A stretch of DNA of 64,000 nt from Ruegeria meonggei (lineage in GTDB: Bacteria > Pseudomonadota > Alphaproteobacteria > Rhodobacterales > Rhodobacteraceae), in assembly GCF_900172215.1 (NCBI RefSeq), contig NZ_FWFP01000013.1, positions 62,001 through 126,000 of the forward strand, in the 5' to 3' direction. Under the pieces are notes generated by a model. The model searched no databases. It was not told the DNA's origin and worked only from the letters and a program-made list of their open reading frames with translations. A program made the translations under genes and the position numbers. Positions 27,357-36,382 of the stretch are shown in pieces. Numbering within the stretch: the stretch's first letter is position 1; each line of letters starts with the position of its first letter.

Positions 27357-28247
27357 ATGTTATATATCTCCTTGCGCCAATACGAATATGTCTGCGCCAT
27401 CGGGCAACACGGCAGCCTGTCCGCCGCCGCACAACACCTGAATGTTTCGCAACCCGCGCTGTCCAACGCGTTGACCCGGGTTGAGGATCAATTGGGCTAT
27501 GCGTTGTTTGCCCGTAAACGTGGTGCGGCCATGGCGCTGACGCCGCAGGGGCGCAGCTTTATCGAAGACGCCGAGGCCCTGTTGACAAACGCCGCCCGTC
27601 TGGAAAACGCCTCTGACACGGGGTCAGTCAAAGCCCGGTTGCGCGTGGGTTGCTTTGTCGATCTGGCACCGTTTCTGCTGGCGCGTGCTCTGCGACGGTT
27701 GCGCGTCGAACTGCCTGATGTCGCGGTGTCTTACCGGGTGGACAGTTTTCAGGGGTTGATCTCGGGTCTCGTCGATGGGCAGATCGATATGGCGCTGACC
27801 TACGGGCTGAGCATGGATGCAGCTTTTACCCGGCATACATTGTTTTCCAGCACACCAAACGCCGTGATGTCGCCGGATCACGCTTTGGCCTCGCGCAGCA
27901 ATGTGTCAGTGCGGGATCTGGCCGCCTACCCTCTAATCCTGTCACAAGAGGGACTTTCCGCGCAGCATGTGCTGGGGCTTTTTCGACAGATTGGTCAAAA
28001 CCCAACCATCGCGCACCGGGCGGCGTCATTGGAAATTCAGCGCAGCCTTGCCGCGCATCAAGAGGGCATTGCGATAAGCTATGCTAACCCTCCGACAGAA
28101 GTCAGTTACGACGGCATGCCGTTGCGCAGCCTGCCGGTGTCGGATTCGTTTGCCGCCGAACCGGTAGTACTGGCGAGACATGGAACAGGGCCAGCTGATC
28201 CACAAACAGCGGCCGCAGAACGCGTTCTGATCGACTTAATGACGTAA
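27357..28247 (+). CDS. LysR-family transcriptional regulator
   Basis: 296 residues from ATG at 27357. The winged HTH (about 3-62: LRQYEYVCAIGQHGSLSAAAQHLNVSQPALS in blocks) is followed by a periplasmic-binding-like effector domain (about 95-290). The start at 27306 is rejected because it would place the operator palindrome in coding sequence and add a non-family extension. It probably controls itself and the divergent PhyH-type oxygenase. It is convergent with irr, stop codons two bases apart. Confidence 0.88.
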   Translation: MLYISLRQYEYVCAIGQHGSLSAAAQHLNVSQPALSNALTRVEDQLGYALFARKRGAAMALTPQGRSFIEDAEALLTNAARLENASDTGSVKARLRVGCFVDLAPFLLARALRRLRVELPDVAVSYRVDSFQGLISGLVDGQIDMALTYGLSMDAAFTRHTLFSSTPNAVMSPDHALASRSNVSVRDLAAYPLILSQEGLSAQHVLGLFRQIGQNPTIAHRAASLEIQRSLAAHQEGIAISYANPPTEVSYDGMPLRSLPVSDSFAAEPVVLARHGTGPADPQTAAAERVLIDLMT

Positions 28248-28249
28248 GG

Positions 28250-28666
28250 TTACTTTTTCCGGAGGCGGATGACCACGTCGACCGACGCAATCTCAACCCC
28301 TTCCGGGGCTTCGGGCAGGCGTTGAATCACCAGTTCCTCAGACGGCGCATCACTCAGACGGCTTTCATCTTCCCAGAAGAAATGCGGATGATCATGCGTG
28401 TTGGTATCGAAATAGCTTTTCGACCCGTCCACAGTGATTTCCTGCAAAACACCCGCATCGCAGAAAGCGCGCAGAGTGTTGTAGACAGTGGCCAGCGAGA
28501 CAGCGTCGCCGTTCTTTTTGGCTGCTTCAAACAGGCTTTCTGCGGTGACGTGGCGATGCAGTCCGTCCCCAACCAACAACTCGGCCAGGGCCACACGCTG
28601 ACGCGTCGGGCGCAGTCTTGCTTGAACCAACCAATTTGTGGCTATGCTCTGGCTTGCAAGTGTCAT
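28250..28666 (-). CDS. irr: Fur-family iron/heme-responsive regulator Irr
   Basis: 138 residues. Fur superfamily winged helix (LRPTRQRVALAELL... VSLATVYNTLRAFCDAGVL) followed by the dimer domain with THDHPHFF, the His-rich heme/metal motif expected in Irr. Unlike zinc Fur proteins it lacks paired CxxC motifs. Irr regulates iron and heme genes in alphaproteobacteria and is degraded or inactivated on binding heme. It is divergent from fabA with a shared 188-base region containing two palindromes, one over its -35 box. Confidence 0.88.
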   Translation of the reverse strand: MTLASQSIATNWLVQARLRPTRQRVALAELLVGDGLHRHVTAESLFEAAKKNGDAVSLATVYNTLRAFCDAGVLQEITVDGSKSYFDTNTHDHPHFFWEDESRLSDAPSEELVIQRLPEAPEGVEIASVDVVIRLRKK

Positions 28667-28695
28667 GTATCCGATACCGATTTGTTGCTGAGCTA

Positions 28696-28725
28696 TATAT
28701 AAGTAGTCTGGTAAGGTAATTTCAA
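28696..28725 (-). promoter_or_regulatory. candidate irr promoter
   Basis: On the minus strand TTGAAA (28725-28720) and TATATA (28701-28696) are 18 bases apart, giving a predicted leader of about 23 bases before the irr ATG. A palindrome (28718-28733) covers the -35 box. Confidence 0.55.
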
Positions 28726-28749
28726 ATGAAATTCATTCGCAAGGAATGA
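28718..28749. promoter_or_regulatory. two adjacent palindromes in the irr-fabA intergenic region
   Basis: AATTTC-AAAT-GAAATT (28718-28733) and TCATTC-GCAAG-GAATGA (28733-28749) touch end to end. The first overlaps the candidate irr -35. They look like operators for one or two regulators. Neither is a plain match to the TTAGAA/TTCTAA type of Irr box I remember. Confidence 0.45.
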
Positions 28750-28854
28750 TCTGATCACAACAGGATGTGGGCCGCCGCTCTTGCAGGACCTTGCAAACGG
28801 GTGGTAGACGAGGCCAAATAACACAAACAGACCCATGGCAGGAGAGGCGGCAGA

Positions 28855-29364
28855 ATGGCCCAATTCCCGAGCAGCTTTGACAAGGACGATCTGCTGAAAT
28901 GCGCCCGTGGCGAGTTATTCGGCCCAGGCAACGCGCAGCTACCTGCCCCGCCGATGCTGATGATGGACCGGATCACCGATGTTTCTGCAGATGGCGGCGC
29001 CCACGGCAAAGGCCACATCCTGGCCGAATTCGATATTAATCCGGACCTGTGGTTCTTTGAGTGTCACTTTCCCGGAAATCCGATCATGCCCGGCTGTCTT
29101 GGCCTTGATGGCCTGTGGCAGCTGACCGGCTTTAACCTGGGCTGGCGCGGCTGGCAGGGGCGCGGCATGGCTGTCGGCGTCGGAGAGGTAAAACTGACCG
29201 GCATGGTCCGCCCGGATCGCAAGATGCTGACCTATAAAATCGATTTCAAAAAGGCGATCCAGACCCGCCGGCTGACTATGGGTGTGGCGGATGGTATCGT
29301 CGAAGCAGACGGTGAAATGATCTATGATGTCAAAGACATGAAAGTCGTCCTGTCTGAAGCCTGA
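28855..29364 (+). CDS. fabA: 3-hydroxydecanoyl-[ACP] dehydratase/isomerase
   Basis: 169 residues. It dehydrates 3-hydroxydecanoyl-ACP and isomerises trans-2- to cis-3-decenoyl-ACP, the branch point of anaerobic unsaturated fatty-acid synthesis. The active-site His is in [22 protein letters not shown], with the catalytic Asp in CLGLD of the same hot-dog fold. A GGAGAGG site precedes the ATG. First gene of fabA-fabB-fabI. Confidence 0.97.
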   Translation: MAQFPSSFDKDDLLKCARGELFGPGNAQLPAPPMLMMDRITDVSADGGAHGKGHILAEFDINPDLWFFECHFPGNPIMPGCLGLDGLWQLTGFNLGWRGWQGRGMAVGVGEVKLTGMVRPDRKMLTYKIDFKKAIQTRRLTMGVADGIVEADGEMIYDVKDMKVVLSEA

Positions 29365-29395
29365 GCCTGACCGGCCCGAAATAAGGAGCACGCAC

Positions 29396-30625
29396 ATGCG
29401 TCGAGTAGTTGTCACCGGTTTGGGGGTCGTGTCCTCCATCGGGAACAATGCCGAAGAGGTTCTGGCCTCACTTAAGGCTGGCAAGTCCGGCATTGAGGCC
29501 AACGAGCAGATGGTCGAACACGGCTTTCGCAGCCAGATCGCCGGATCGCTTAAGATTGATGTATCTGAGCATGTCGAAAAGCGCACTTTGCGGTTCATGG
29601 GACCGGGTGCGGCCTATGCCCATATCGCTATGAACCAGGCAATCTCTGATGCCGGTCTGACCGAGGATCTGGTCGAAAACCCGCGCACCGGCCTGGTGGC
29701 CGGATCGGGTGGCCCGTCAACCAGCGCCATGCTGACCGCACACCAAACAGTGCTGAAAACCGGCGCCACCAAGCGGATCGGACCTTTTGCGGTGCCGAAA
29801 TGCATGTGCTCGACGATTTCGGCAAACCTTGCGACTGCATTCAAGATCAAAGGGATCAACTATTCGATCACTTCGGCCTGCTCGACCTCGCTGCATTGCA
29901 TCGGTAACGCGGCTGAACAAATCATGATGGGCAAGCAGGACATCATGTTTGCAGGTGGTGGTGAGGAACTTGACTGGACCCTGTCCTGCCTGTTTGACGC
30001 GATGGGCGCGATGTCCTCGAAATACAACGACACGCCCGAGAAAGCCTCGCGCGCGTTTGACCAAGACCGCGACGGGTTTGTGATCTCGGGCGGCGGGGGC
30101 ATCGTGGTGTTGGAAGATCTGGAGCACGCGCTGGCCCGTGGTGCCAAGATCTATGCCGAAGTCACGGGATACGCGGCCACCTCGGACGGTCACGATATGG
30201 TGGCCCCTTCCGGTGAAGGCGGTGAGCGCGCCATGCGTTTGGCCCTGTCCACCATGCCCGAAGGACGCAAAGTTGATTACATCAACGCCCACGGCACCTC
30301 GACGCCAGTAGGCGATGTAGGTGAGGTCGAAGCGGTGCGCCGCATTTTCGGAGCAGGGAACGTACCGCCGATCTCGTCGACCAAGTCGATGACAGGTCAC
30401 GCGCAGGGTGCGGCTGGCGCGCTTGAGGCTATCTTCTGCCTGCTGATGCTGGACCATGATTTTATTACGCCGTCGATTAATGTCGACACACTTGCCGAAG
30501 GCATCGAGCCCGGTGAAATTGCAACGCAAGTTGTTGAAAACGCAGGATTGGACAGTGTCATGACCAACAGCTTCGGCTTTGGCGGCACAAACGGGTCCAT
30601 GATTCTGTCCAAGTATAACGGGTGA
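29396..30625 (+). CDS. fabB: beta-ketoacyl-ACP synthase I
   Basis: 409-residue condensing enzyme with the Cys-His-His triad: TSACSTSLHCIG, NAHGTSTPVGD and KSMTGHAQGAAG. With FabA it elongates cis-3-decenoyl-ACP and so fixes the level of unsaturated fatty acids. It begins 32 bases after fabA with AAGGAG upstream. Confidence 0.97.
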   Translation: MRRVVVTGLGVVSSIGNNAEEVLASLKAGKSGIEANEQMVEHGFRSQIAGSLKIDVSEHVEKRTLRFMGPGAAYAHIAMNQAISDAGLTEDLVENPRTGLVAGSGGPSTSAMLTAHQTVLKTGATKRIGPFAVPKCMCSTISANLATAFKIKGINYSITSACSTSLHCIGNAAEQIMMGKQDIMFAGGGEELDWTLSCLFDAMGAMSSKYNDTPEKASRAFDQDRDGFVISGGGGIVVLEDLEHALARGAKIYAEVTGYAATSDGHDMVAPSGEGGERAMRLALSTMPEGRKVDYINAHGTSTPVGDVGEVEAVRRIFGAGNVPPISSTKSMTGHAQGAAGALEAIFCLLMLDHDFITPSINVDTLAEGIEPGEIATQVVENAGLDSVMTNSFGFGGTNGSMILSKYNG

Positions 30626-30631
30626 ATTAGG

Positions 30632-31423
30632 ATGTCGGATCAAATGAAAGGCAAACGCGGCCTGATCATGGGCGTGGCCAATGACCGCTCGATCGCGTGG
30701 GGTATTGCCAAGGCCATGCACGAGGCCGGTGCCGAACTGGCCTTCACCTATCAGGGTGAGGCATTTGGCAAACGCCTTGAGCCGCTGGCCCAAAGCCTGG
30801 GCAGCGATTTCATGGTCGATGCAGACGTCACCGACGACGCCTCGCTGGACCGGGCATTTGACGAACTGGGCACCCGCTGGCCAACAATCGACTTTGTGGT
30901 TCACGCCATCGCCTATTCGGACAAGTCTGAACTGACGGGCCGGTTTCTGGACACCACACGAGCGAACTTCAAAAACTCGATGGATATTTCGGCCTATTCA
31001 CTGATCGAAGTATCCCGCCGCGCTTATCCGATGATGAAAGAGAACGGCGGCACCATTCTGACCCTCACCTATCAGGGCTCTAACCGGGTTGTGCCGAATT
31101 ACAACGTCATGGGCGTGGCCAAGGCGGCGCTGGAATCAGCGACCCGTTACCTGGCCAACGATCTGGGACCAGAAGGCATCCGCGTGAACGCAATCTCGCC
31201 CGGTCCGATGAAGACCTTGGCGGGTGCCGCGATCGGCGGCGCGCGCAAGACCTTCAAATTCTGTGATCAAAACGCGCCGATGCGCTCCAACGCAACACTG
31301 GAAGCCGTAGGCGGCACGGCCGTTTATCTGGCCTCAGACGCAGGTGCCTGCACCTCGGGCGAGATCATTCGCGTCGACGGTGGTTTCCACGTTCTGGGCA
31401 TGCCGCAACCCGAGGCTATGTGA
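30632..31423 (+). CDS. fabI: enoyl-ACP reductase (NADH)
   Basis: 263-residue short-chain dehydrogenase-type enoyl reductase. The cofactor loop is IMGVANDRSIAWGIA and the active site is Y-x6-K in NYNVMGVAKAALE, the FabI (not FabL/FabV) spelling. It completes each elongation cycle and is the triclosan target class. Six bases separate it from fabB. An internal ATG at 30644 is an alternative start. Confidence 0.96.
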   Translation: MSDQMKGKRGLIMGVANDRSIAWGIAKAMHEAGAELAFTYQGEAFGKRLEPLAQSLGSDFMVDADVTDDASLDRAFDELGTRWPTIDFVVHAIAYSDKSELTGRFLDTTRANFKNSMDISAYSLIEVSRRAYPMMKENGGTILTLTYQGSNRVVPNYNVMGVAKAALESATRYLANDLGPEGIRVNAISPGPMKTLAGAAIGGARKTFKFCDQNAPMRSNATLEAVGGTAVYLASDAGACTSGEIIRVDGGFHVLGMPQPEAM

Positions 31424-31482
31424 CCCGATCTTTCCCTGCCTGCGTCAAGATTTCACCATCTTTCGCAGGCAGGAATACCGGC

Positions 31483-31668
31483 ATGAGCAAAGCTGACCAA
31501 ATAATCGCAAGCAACATACGGGCGTCCCGACGAAAATCCGGCTTTCTGGGTTATCGCGGGCGGGTTGCATTGTTGACACTGACCACCTTGTTGTTCCTGT
31601 TTGTGTTCTTCACACAGCCGGACGCACAGGAATCACTGAAGACATGGACCAGCCTGTTTTCAGGCTGA
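31483..31668 (+). CDS. small single-pass membrane protein
   Basis: 61 residues: a basic N-terminus (SKADQIIASNIRASRRKSG), one hydrophobic helix (about 27-45, VALLTLTTLLFLFVFF) and a short tail. AGGA lies eight bases before the ATG; a start at 31420 overlapping fabI is less likely. Unknown function; follows fabI on the same strand, 59 bases away, so possibly co-transcribed. Confidence 0.5.
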   Translation: MSKADQIIASNIRASRRKSGFLGYRGRVALLTLTTLLFLFVFFTQPDAQESLKTWTSLFSG

Positions 31669-31688
31669 CCTGTCCACCCGCATCGCGG

Positions 31689-32117
31689 TCAGTTGACTGA
31701 GACAACCTCGATCTCGAAAACCAAATCCTGCCCCGCCAGTGGATGGTTGGCATCCAATGTTACAGTCGCTTCGTCTGTCTCGACCACTGTTACCGGCAGG
31801 GTCTGTCCATCGGGTGTCTGCATCTGCAACTGGACGCCGGGCTCCAGCGGTATGTCGTCCGGGATGCCTTCGCGGGGAATCTGCTGCCGCATTGCGGGAT
31901 TGATCGGGCCGTAGGCGTCCACACAGGCAATCTCAACGCGCTTTTTCTCACCCGTGGCAAGACCGGGCATGGCCGTGTCCAATCCCGGAATAATCTGGCC
32001 CGAGCCAACCACAAACTCCAGCGGATCGCGCCCCTCAGAGCTGTCGAACACGTTCCCGTCCAGCAGGGTGCCGGTGTAATGGATGCGAACCGTGTCGCCT
32101 TGTTTGATTGCGGTCAT
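31689..32117 (-). CDS. FKBP-type peptidyl-prolyl cis-trans isomerase (SlyD-like)
   Basis: 142 residues from ATG at 32117, with GGAGG upstream. FKBP core IHYTGTLLDGNVFDSSEGRDP at the start and GSGQIIPGLDTAMPGLATGEK next. An inserted flap domain (about 68-125, including AYGPINPAMRQQIPR and VTLDANHPLAGQDLVFE) gives the SlyD/SlpA two-domain layout. It lacks SlyD's His-rich metal-binding tail. Cytoplasmic folding helper; convergent with the small membrane-protein gene. Confidence 0.9.
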   Translation of the reverse strand: MTAIKQGDTVRIHYTGTLLDGNVFDSSEGRDPLEFVVGSGQIIPGLDTAMPGLATGEKKRVEIACVDAYGPINPAMRQQIPREGIPDDIPLEPGVQLQMQTPDGQTLPVTVVETDEATVTLDANHPLAGQDLVFEIEVVSVN

Positions 32118-32244
32118 GTGTGGCCTCCGGCCGTTAAGGAATGAGCCGGCAAGCGTAGGGCGAAACACGGTATTGTAAACCCTCTACCCCTTTTGCACCC
32201 TGGGTCTTTGTGCCAACCTGCGCGCAATCCAGGGAGGGGTATTG

Positions 32245-32931
32245 ATGCCGATAACAACTTGCGTTTTTGACGCCTACGGAACGCTGTTCGATGTATCCGC
32301 CGCGGCGCGTCAGGCCGCCGACGAACCCGGCTTTGAGGCGCTAAGACAAAAATGGCCGGATCTGGCCAATCACTGGCGGTTGAAGCAGTTACAATACACT
32401 TGGTTGCGGGCGGTGGCCGATGCGCATGGCGATTTCTGGAACGTGACGCAAGACGGGCTGGACTGGGCGCTTGAGGCCACCGGTCTGGATGGCGATCCCT
32501 CGCTGCGTCAGCGCTTGCTTGACCTGTACTGGGAATTGCAGGCTTACCCGGAAGTGCCGGAAATGCTGAGCGCACTGAAAACCGGTGGCCTGCAAACGGC
32601 GATTTTGTCGAACGGATCGCCCGCAATGCTGGATGGTGCGGTGCAATCCGCTGGTTTGGGCGATGTGTTGGACGATGTGCTGTCAGTCGAAAGCGTCGGT
32701 GTCTTCAAACCACATGCGCGGGTTTACGATCTTGTGCAGCAAAGGTTTGGTTGCGCCCGCGACGAGGTATTGTTCGTCAGCTCAAATGGCTGGGACGCTG
32801 CCGGGGCCAGTGGATATGGATTTACCACTGCCTGGGTAAACCGGGCGGGCGAGCCAATGGACCGCTTGCCATGGAAACCTGCACATGTACCGTCCGACCT
32901 GACACCCATTCCTCAACTGGCTGGACTTTAA
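32245..32931 (+). CDS. haloacid dehalogenase type II (L-2-haloacid dehalogenase family)
   Basis: 228-residue HAD hydrolase. The nucleophile Asp is in VFDAYGTLFDV, the Ser/Asn of motif II in LSNGSPAML, the Lys in VGVFKPHARVYDLV, and the last motif is SSNGWDAAGA. This SSNxWDxxGA spelling is specific to L-2-haloacid dehalogenases, which displace halide from short 2-haloacids. GGGAGGGG precedes the ATG; a TTG three bases earlier is possible. Its TAA overlaps the ATG of the next hydrolase (TAATG), so the two are translationally coupled. Confidence 0.88.
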   Translation: MPITTCVFDAYGTLFDVSAAARQAADEPGFEALRQKWPDLANHWRLKQLQYTWLRAVADAHGDFWNVTQDGLDWALEATGLDGDPSLRQRLLDLYWELQAYPEVPEMLSALKTGGLQTAILSNGSPAMLDGAVQSAGLGDVLDDVLSVESVGVFKPHARVYDLVQQRFGCARDEVLFVSSNGWDAAGASGYGFTTAWVNRAGEPMDRLPWKPAHVPSDLTPIPQLAGL

Positions 32932-33758
32932 TGGCTTTTTTTACCACTTCCGATGGCAGAGACCTCTATTTCGAGGACACAGGGTCGGGGACGCCCCTGC
33001 TGTGCCTTGCTGGCCTGACCAGAAACACCAAAGATTTTTCCTTCCTTACCCCCCATGTCACGGACCTGCGGCTGATTGCGATGGATTACCGAGGGCGTGG
33101 GCAGTCGGATTATGATCCAGACTTCATGAACTACAACGTCCCGCGTGAATCCCAAGACGTGATTGAGTTGCTTGACCATCTGGGTCTTGACCGCGTGGCC
33201 GTCCTTGGAACCTCTCGTGGGGGCCTGATCGCGATGGCACTGGCGATCAGCCACCCCAAGCGGTTGCGGGCCGTGGTTCTGAATGATGTGGGGCCGGTAA
33301 TCGAACCTTCGGGGATCGCGAAAATCATGGGCTACATCGGCAAACAACCGGTGTCCAAAACTTTTGACCATGCCGCGCAAGCGCTGCAGCACGTTATGGG
33401 ACCACAGTTCCCTGGTATCTCGCTTGACCGGTGGCGTCAGGTGGCAGAATTCCAGTACGAGCAAACCGCGGACGGTTTGGCGTTGCGCTATGACCCGGCC
33501 TTGCGCACGGTCTTGATGGATCAGGCTGCGGCTGGTGAAACTCCGGATTTATGGGCGTTTTTTGAGGCACTGCGGGATATTCCAACCGGCGTAATCCGCG
33601 GCGCGAACTCGGACATTCTTAGTACCGAAACGTTGATCGAAATGCACAAACGTCACCCGGGTCTTATCTCTGTTGAGGTGCCTGATCGCGGGCATGTTCC
33701 CTTCTTGGACGAACCGCAGTCGCTGAACCTCATTCGCAAAGTACTGGACGCCGCATGA
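32931..33758 (+). CDS. alpha/beta-hydrolase
   Basis: 275 residues, alpha/beta-hydrolase fold. The oxyanion region is LCLAGLTRNTKDF, DYRGRGQSDYD follows, and the nucleophile elbow is VLGTSRGGL (G-T-S-R-G). The catalytic His is in DRGHVPFLDEP. Substrate unknown; it resembles esterases and enol-lactone hydrolases. ATG at 32931 overlaps the dehalogenase stop, and its own stop overlaps the next gene's ATG (ATGA), so three genes form one coupled unit. Confidence 0.85.
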   Translation: MAFFTTSDGRDLYFEDTGSGTPLLCLAGLTRNTKDFSFLTPHVTDLRLIAMDYRGRGQSDYDPDFMNYNVPRESQDVIELLDHLGLDRVAVLGTSRGGLIAMALAISHPKRLRAVVLNDVGPVIEPSGIAKIMGYIGKQPVSKTFDHAAQALQHVMGPQFPGISLDRWRQVAEFQYEQTADGLALRYDPALRTVLMDQAAAGETPDLWAFFEALRDIPTGVIRGANSDILSTETLIEMHKRHPGLISVEVPDRGHVPFLDEPQSLNLIRKVLDAA

Positions 33759-34729
33759 GCACGCTGGACATGATCGAAGCCGCTGCTGTCCGGTTAAATG
33801 GGCATGTGCGGGAAACGTCACTTCTGACCTCACCCTTTCTGGACAAGCTCGCCGGGCGGCGCGTATTGGTGAAACCCGAATGCCTGCAACATACCGGCAG
33901 CTTCAAGTTCCGCGGGGCGTGGTCGGCAATCTCGGCACTGGATGACGCAGACCGGCAGCGCGGGGTGATCGCCTATTCCTCTGGCAACCATGCGCAAGGC
34001 GTAGCCTTTGCCGCCACGCAGCACGGGATTTCATCTGTCATTGTCATGCCGTCGGACGCGCCGCAATTAAAGATCAACAACACCAGGGCATTGGGCGGAG
34101 AAGTGGTTTTGTACGACCGCGCCAATGAAAGCCGGGAAGAGATTGGCGAGACTTTGGCCGCCCAGCGCGGCCTGACCTTGATCCGTCCTTATGACGAACC
34201 GCAGGTCATCGCAGGACAGGGCACAACAGGGCTGGAGATTGCGCGGCAAGCAGCCGACATGGGCGTGGATCAGGCGGATGTTTTGGTCTGTTGCGGCGGC
34301 GGCGGGCTGACATCGGGTATTGCACTAGCCCTGGAAAGTCATGCGCCCGGTCTACGCGCCCGCCCGTGCGAGCCCGAAGGGTTTGACGACGTCAAGCGGT
34401 CGCTTGCTACCGGCCAAATTCAAAACAACAACGCAGCTGCTGGCAATATCTGCGACGCGATCCTGACGCCGCAGCCCGGAGACATCACTTTTCCCATCCT
34501 GCGCCGCCTGTGCGGCCCGGGCCTGTCCGTGACCGAGGACGAAGCGATGCGCGCCATGGCACAGGCCTTTTTACGGTTGAAGATCGTGCTGGAACCGGGC
34601 GGTGCAGTCTCGCTGGCCTCTGCCTTGTTCCGGAGGGACGAAATCGAAGGCGATTCGGTGATTGTTGTGGCGTCGGGGGGCAACGCGGACCCCGAGGTCT
34701 TTGGGAAGGCGCTGGAATTCCTGACCTGA
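33755..34729 (+). CDS. threonine/serine dehydratase-like PLP enzyme
   Basis: 324 residues of fold-type II PLP enzymes. The PLP lysine is in HTGSFKFRGAWSA, the substrate loop is SSGNHAQGVAFAA and the phosphate loop is CCGGGGLTSGIAL. This short form without a regulatory ACT domain matches catabolic threonine dehydratases, serine racemases and hydroxyaspartate dehydratases; the exact activity is open. It is coupled by ATGA to the upstream alpha/beta-hydrolase. Confidence 0.85.
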   Translation: MSTLDMIEAAAVRLNGHVRETSLLTSPFLDKLAGRRVLVKPECLQHTGSFKFRGAWSAISALDDADRQRGVIAYSSGNHAQGVAFAATQHGISSVIVMPSDAPQLKINNTRALGGEVVLYDRANESREEIGETLAAQRGLTLIRPYDEPQVIAGQGTTGLEIARQAADMGVDQADVLVCCGGGGLTSGIALALESHAPGLRARPCEPEGFDDVKRSLATGQIQNNNAAAGNICDAILTPQPGDITFPILRRLCGPGLSVTEDEAMRAMAQAFLRLKIVLEPGGAVSLASALFRRDEIEGDSVIVVASGGNADPEVFGKALEFLT

Positions 34730-34789
34730 CACCGATCAAGTAAAGTGTCAGTCTGGGACCTTAGCGTGTGACGGCAGGGGGCTTTGGTC

Positions 34790-35578
34790 ATGCAAATTGC
34801 GGATATCGGGGACGTGCAGCTTCACTATCGGGTTGATGGTGATCCAAATGGCGCGCCGATTGTCTTTGCCAATTCACTGGGAACCGATCTGCGCCTTTGG
34901 GACGCGGTCCTGCCCCATCTGCCCGCTGGATTGCGGATCATCCGCTATGACAAGCGGGGTCATGGCCTGTCTTCGGAGCCCACCGCGCCTTACTCAATGG
35001 GAGCCCTGGTGCGCGATACCGAGGCATTGCTGGATCATCTGCAAGTACGGGATTGTGTATTTGTCGGCCTCTCGATTGGTGGCCTGATCGCGCAAGGGCT
35101 GGCAGTCAAACGCATGGATCAGGTGCGCGCGCTGGTTTTGTCAAACACCGCCGCCAAGATCGGCACGCCCAAGATCTGGCAGGACCGGATGGCCGCCGTG
35201 CGCAAAGACGGGATCGAAGCGCTGGCCGACGCGGCGATGGAGCGTTGGTTTTCCCGCGACTTTCGCGCATCTGCCGAACACGTGGCATGGCGCAACATGA
35301 TGGTCCGGCAGCCGGTGGATGGCTATGTCGGCTGTTGCGCTGCCATCTCGGGCACGGATTTCTACACGCCGACCAGCGGCCTGCGATTGCCGACAATGGG
35401 CATCGCCGGCAGTGAAGATGGATCAACCCCGCCCGATCTGGTACGAGAGACCATTGATTTGATCCCCGGCGCACGATTTGAGCTGATGCGAAGGGCTGGC
35501 CATTTGCCTTGCGTTGAACAACCGTCCGAATACGCCGCCTTGCTGCAGAGCTTTCTAAGCGACATCGGACATATTTAA
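34790..35578 (+). CDS. pcaD: 3-oxoadipate enol-lactonase-like hydrolase
   Basis: 262 residues. PcaD features are the early FANSLGTDLRLWD, IRYDKRGHGLS, the nucleophile VGLSIGGLIAQGLA and the His in RRAGHLPCVEQP. PcaD opens 3-oxoadipate enol-lactone to 3-oxoadipate in the protocatechuate/catechol branch. No other pca genes are adjacent, so a paralogue acting on a related lactone or ester is possible. ATG at 34790 is chosen over the TTG two codons upstream. Confidence 0.75.
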   Translation: MQIADIGDVQLHYRVDGDPNGAPIVFANSLGTDLRLWDAVLPHLPAGLRIIRYDKRGHGLSSEPTAPYSMGALVRDTEALLDHLQVRDCVFVGLSIGGLIAQGLAVKRMDQVRALVLSNTAAKIGTPKIWQDRMAAVRKDGIEALADAAMERWFSRDFRASAEHVAWRNMMVRQPVDGYVGCCAAISGTDFYTPTSGLRLPTMGIAGSEDGSTPPDLVRETIDLIPGARFELMRRAGHLPCVEQPSEYAALLQSFLSDIGHI

Positions 35579-35590
35579 AGGAGCAGAGAC

Positions 35591-36307
35591 TTGGCAGATT
35601 TCCTGTTGGTCCATGGGTCCTGTCACGGTGCATGGTGCTGGCGCGACCTTATCCCCGCGCTTGAGGCGTTGGGACATGCGGCGCAAACCGTCGATATGCC
35701 CAGCCACGGGTCTGATCCAACGCCGATTGCGCAGGTCACTCTGGACAGTTGCCGCGATGCCATCCTGGCCGGATCAACGCCTGACACGATCATTGTGGGC
35801 CATTCCTGGGGTGGCTATCCCATCAGTGCGGCAGCCGAAGCAAACCCGGATGCCATGCGCGCGCTTGTCTACCTGTGCGCTTATGTGCCCCGCGACGGCC
35901 TGTCCATGGTCGAGATGCGTAAACGCGCGCCACGTCAGATGTTTGCCGACGCTGTTGAGAAATCCACAGATGGCTTGTCCTACACGGTCAGGCCGGACCG
36001 GGTGCAGGAATTGTTCTATCACGACTGCCCGCCGGAAACGGTGCCGTATTCATTGGCGCGCCTATGCCCGCAACCCATCGCCCCACAGGACACCCCACTG
36101 GCGCTGAGCAAGCGCTTTGCGGGTGTTCCCAAAGCCTATATCCGCGCAACCGATGACCGGACGATTCCCCCTGAATATGAAGAAGAAATGAGTCGCGTTG
36201 CCCAAGAAGGTCTGCGTCGCGTGATCAACAGCTCGCATTCCCCGTTTTTTTCCCACCCCGGTGAACTGGCCGCCATTCTGGATGATCTGGCGCAGGAGTT
36301 ACCCTGA
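35591..36307 (+). CDS. alpha/beta-hydrolase (MES/HNL-like esterase)
   Basis: 238 residues starting with TTG at 35591, supported by AAAGGAG eight bases upstream. The N-terminus FLLVHGSCHGAWCWRDLIPAL and nucleophile VGHSWGGYPISAA are typical of the small esterase/hydroxynitrile-lyase-like group. The His is in SSHSPFFSHPGEL. Its substrate is not predictable. It lies 12 bases after the PcaD-like gene and is presumably co-transcribed, making three distinct alpha/beta-hydrolases in 3.4 kb. Confidence 0.8.
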   Translation: MADFLLVHGSCHGAWCWRDLIPALEALGHAAQTVDMPSHGSDPTPIAQVTLDSCRDAILAGSTPDTIIVGHSWGGYPISAAAEANPDAMRALVYLCAYVPRDGLSMVEMRKRAPRQMFADAVEKSTDGLSYTVRPDRVQELFYHDCPPETVPYSLARLCPQPIAPQDTPLALSKRFAGVPKAYIRATDDRTIPPEYEEEMSRVAQEGLRRVINSSHSPFFSHPGELAAILDDLAQELP

Positions 36308-36382
36308 GTAAGGTCCCAACGCAGGCCCTTCACACATCAGTTCTCCGTGGTAGTGTCCCGGTAATCCAGTTGAACGGGTCCC

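Noticed and set aside
29717..30904. 395-codon frame antisense to fabB and fabI.
   Set aside because: Spans two well-defined genes; typical GC-rich shadow frame.
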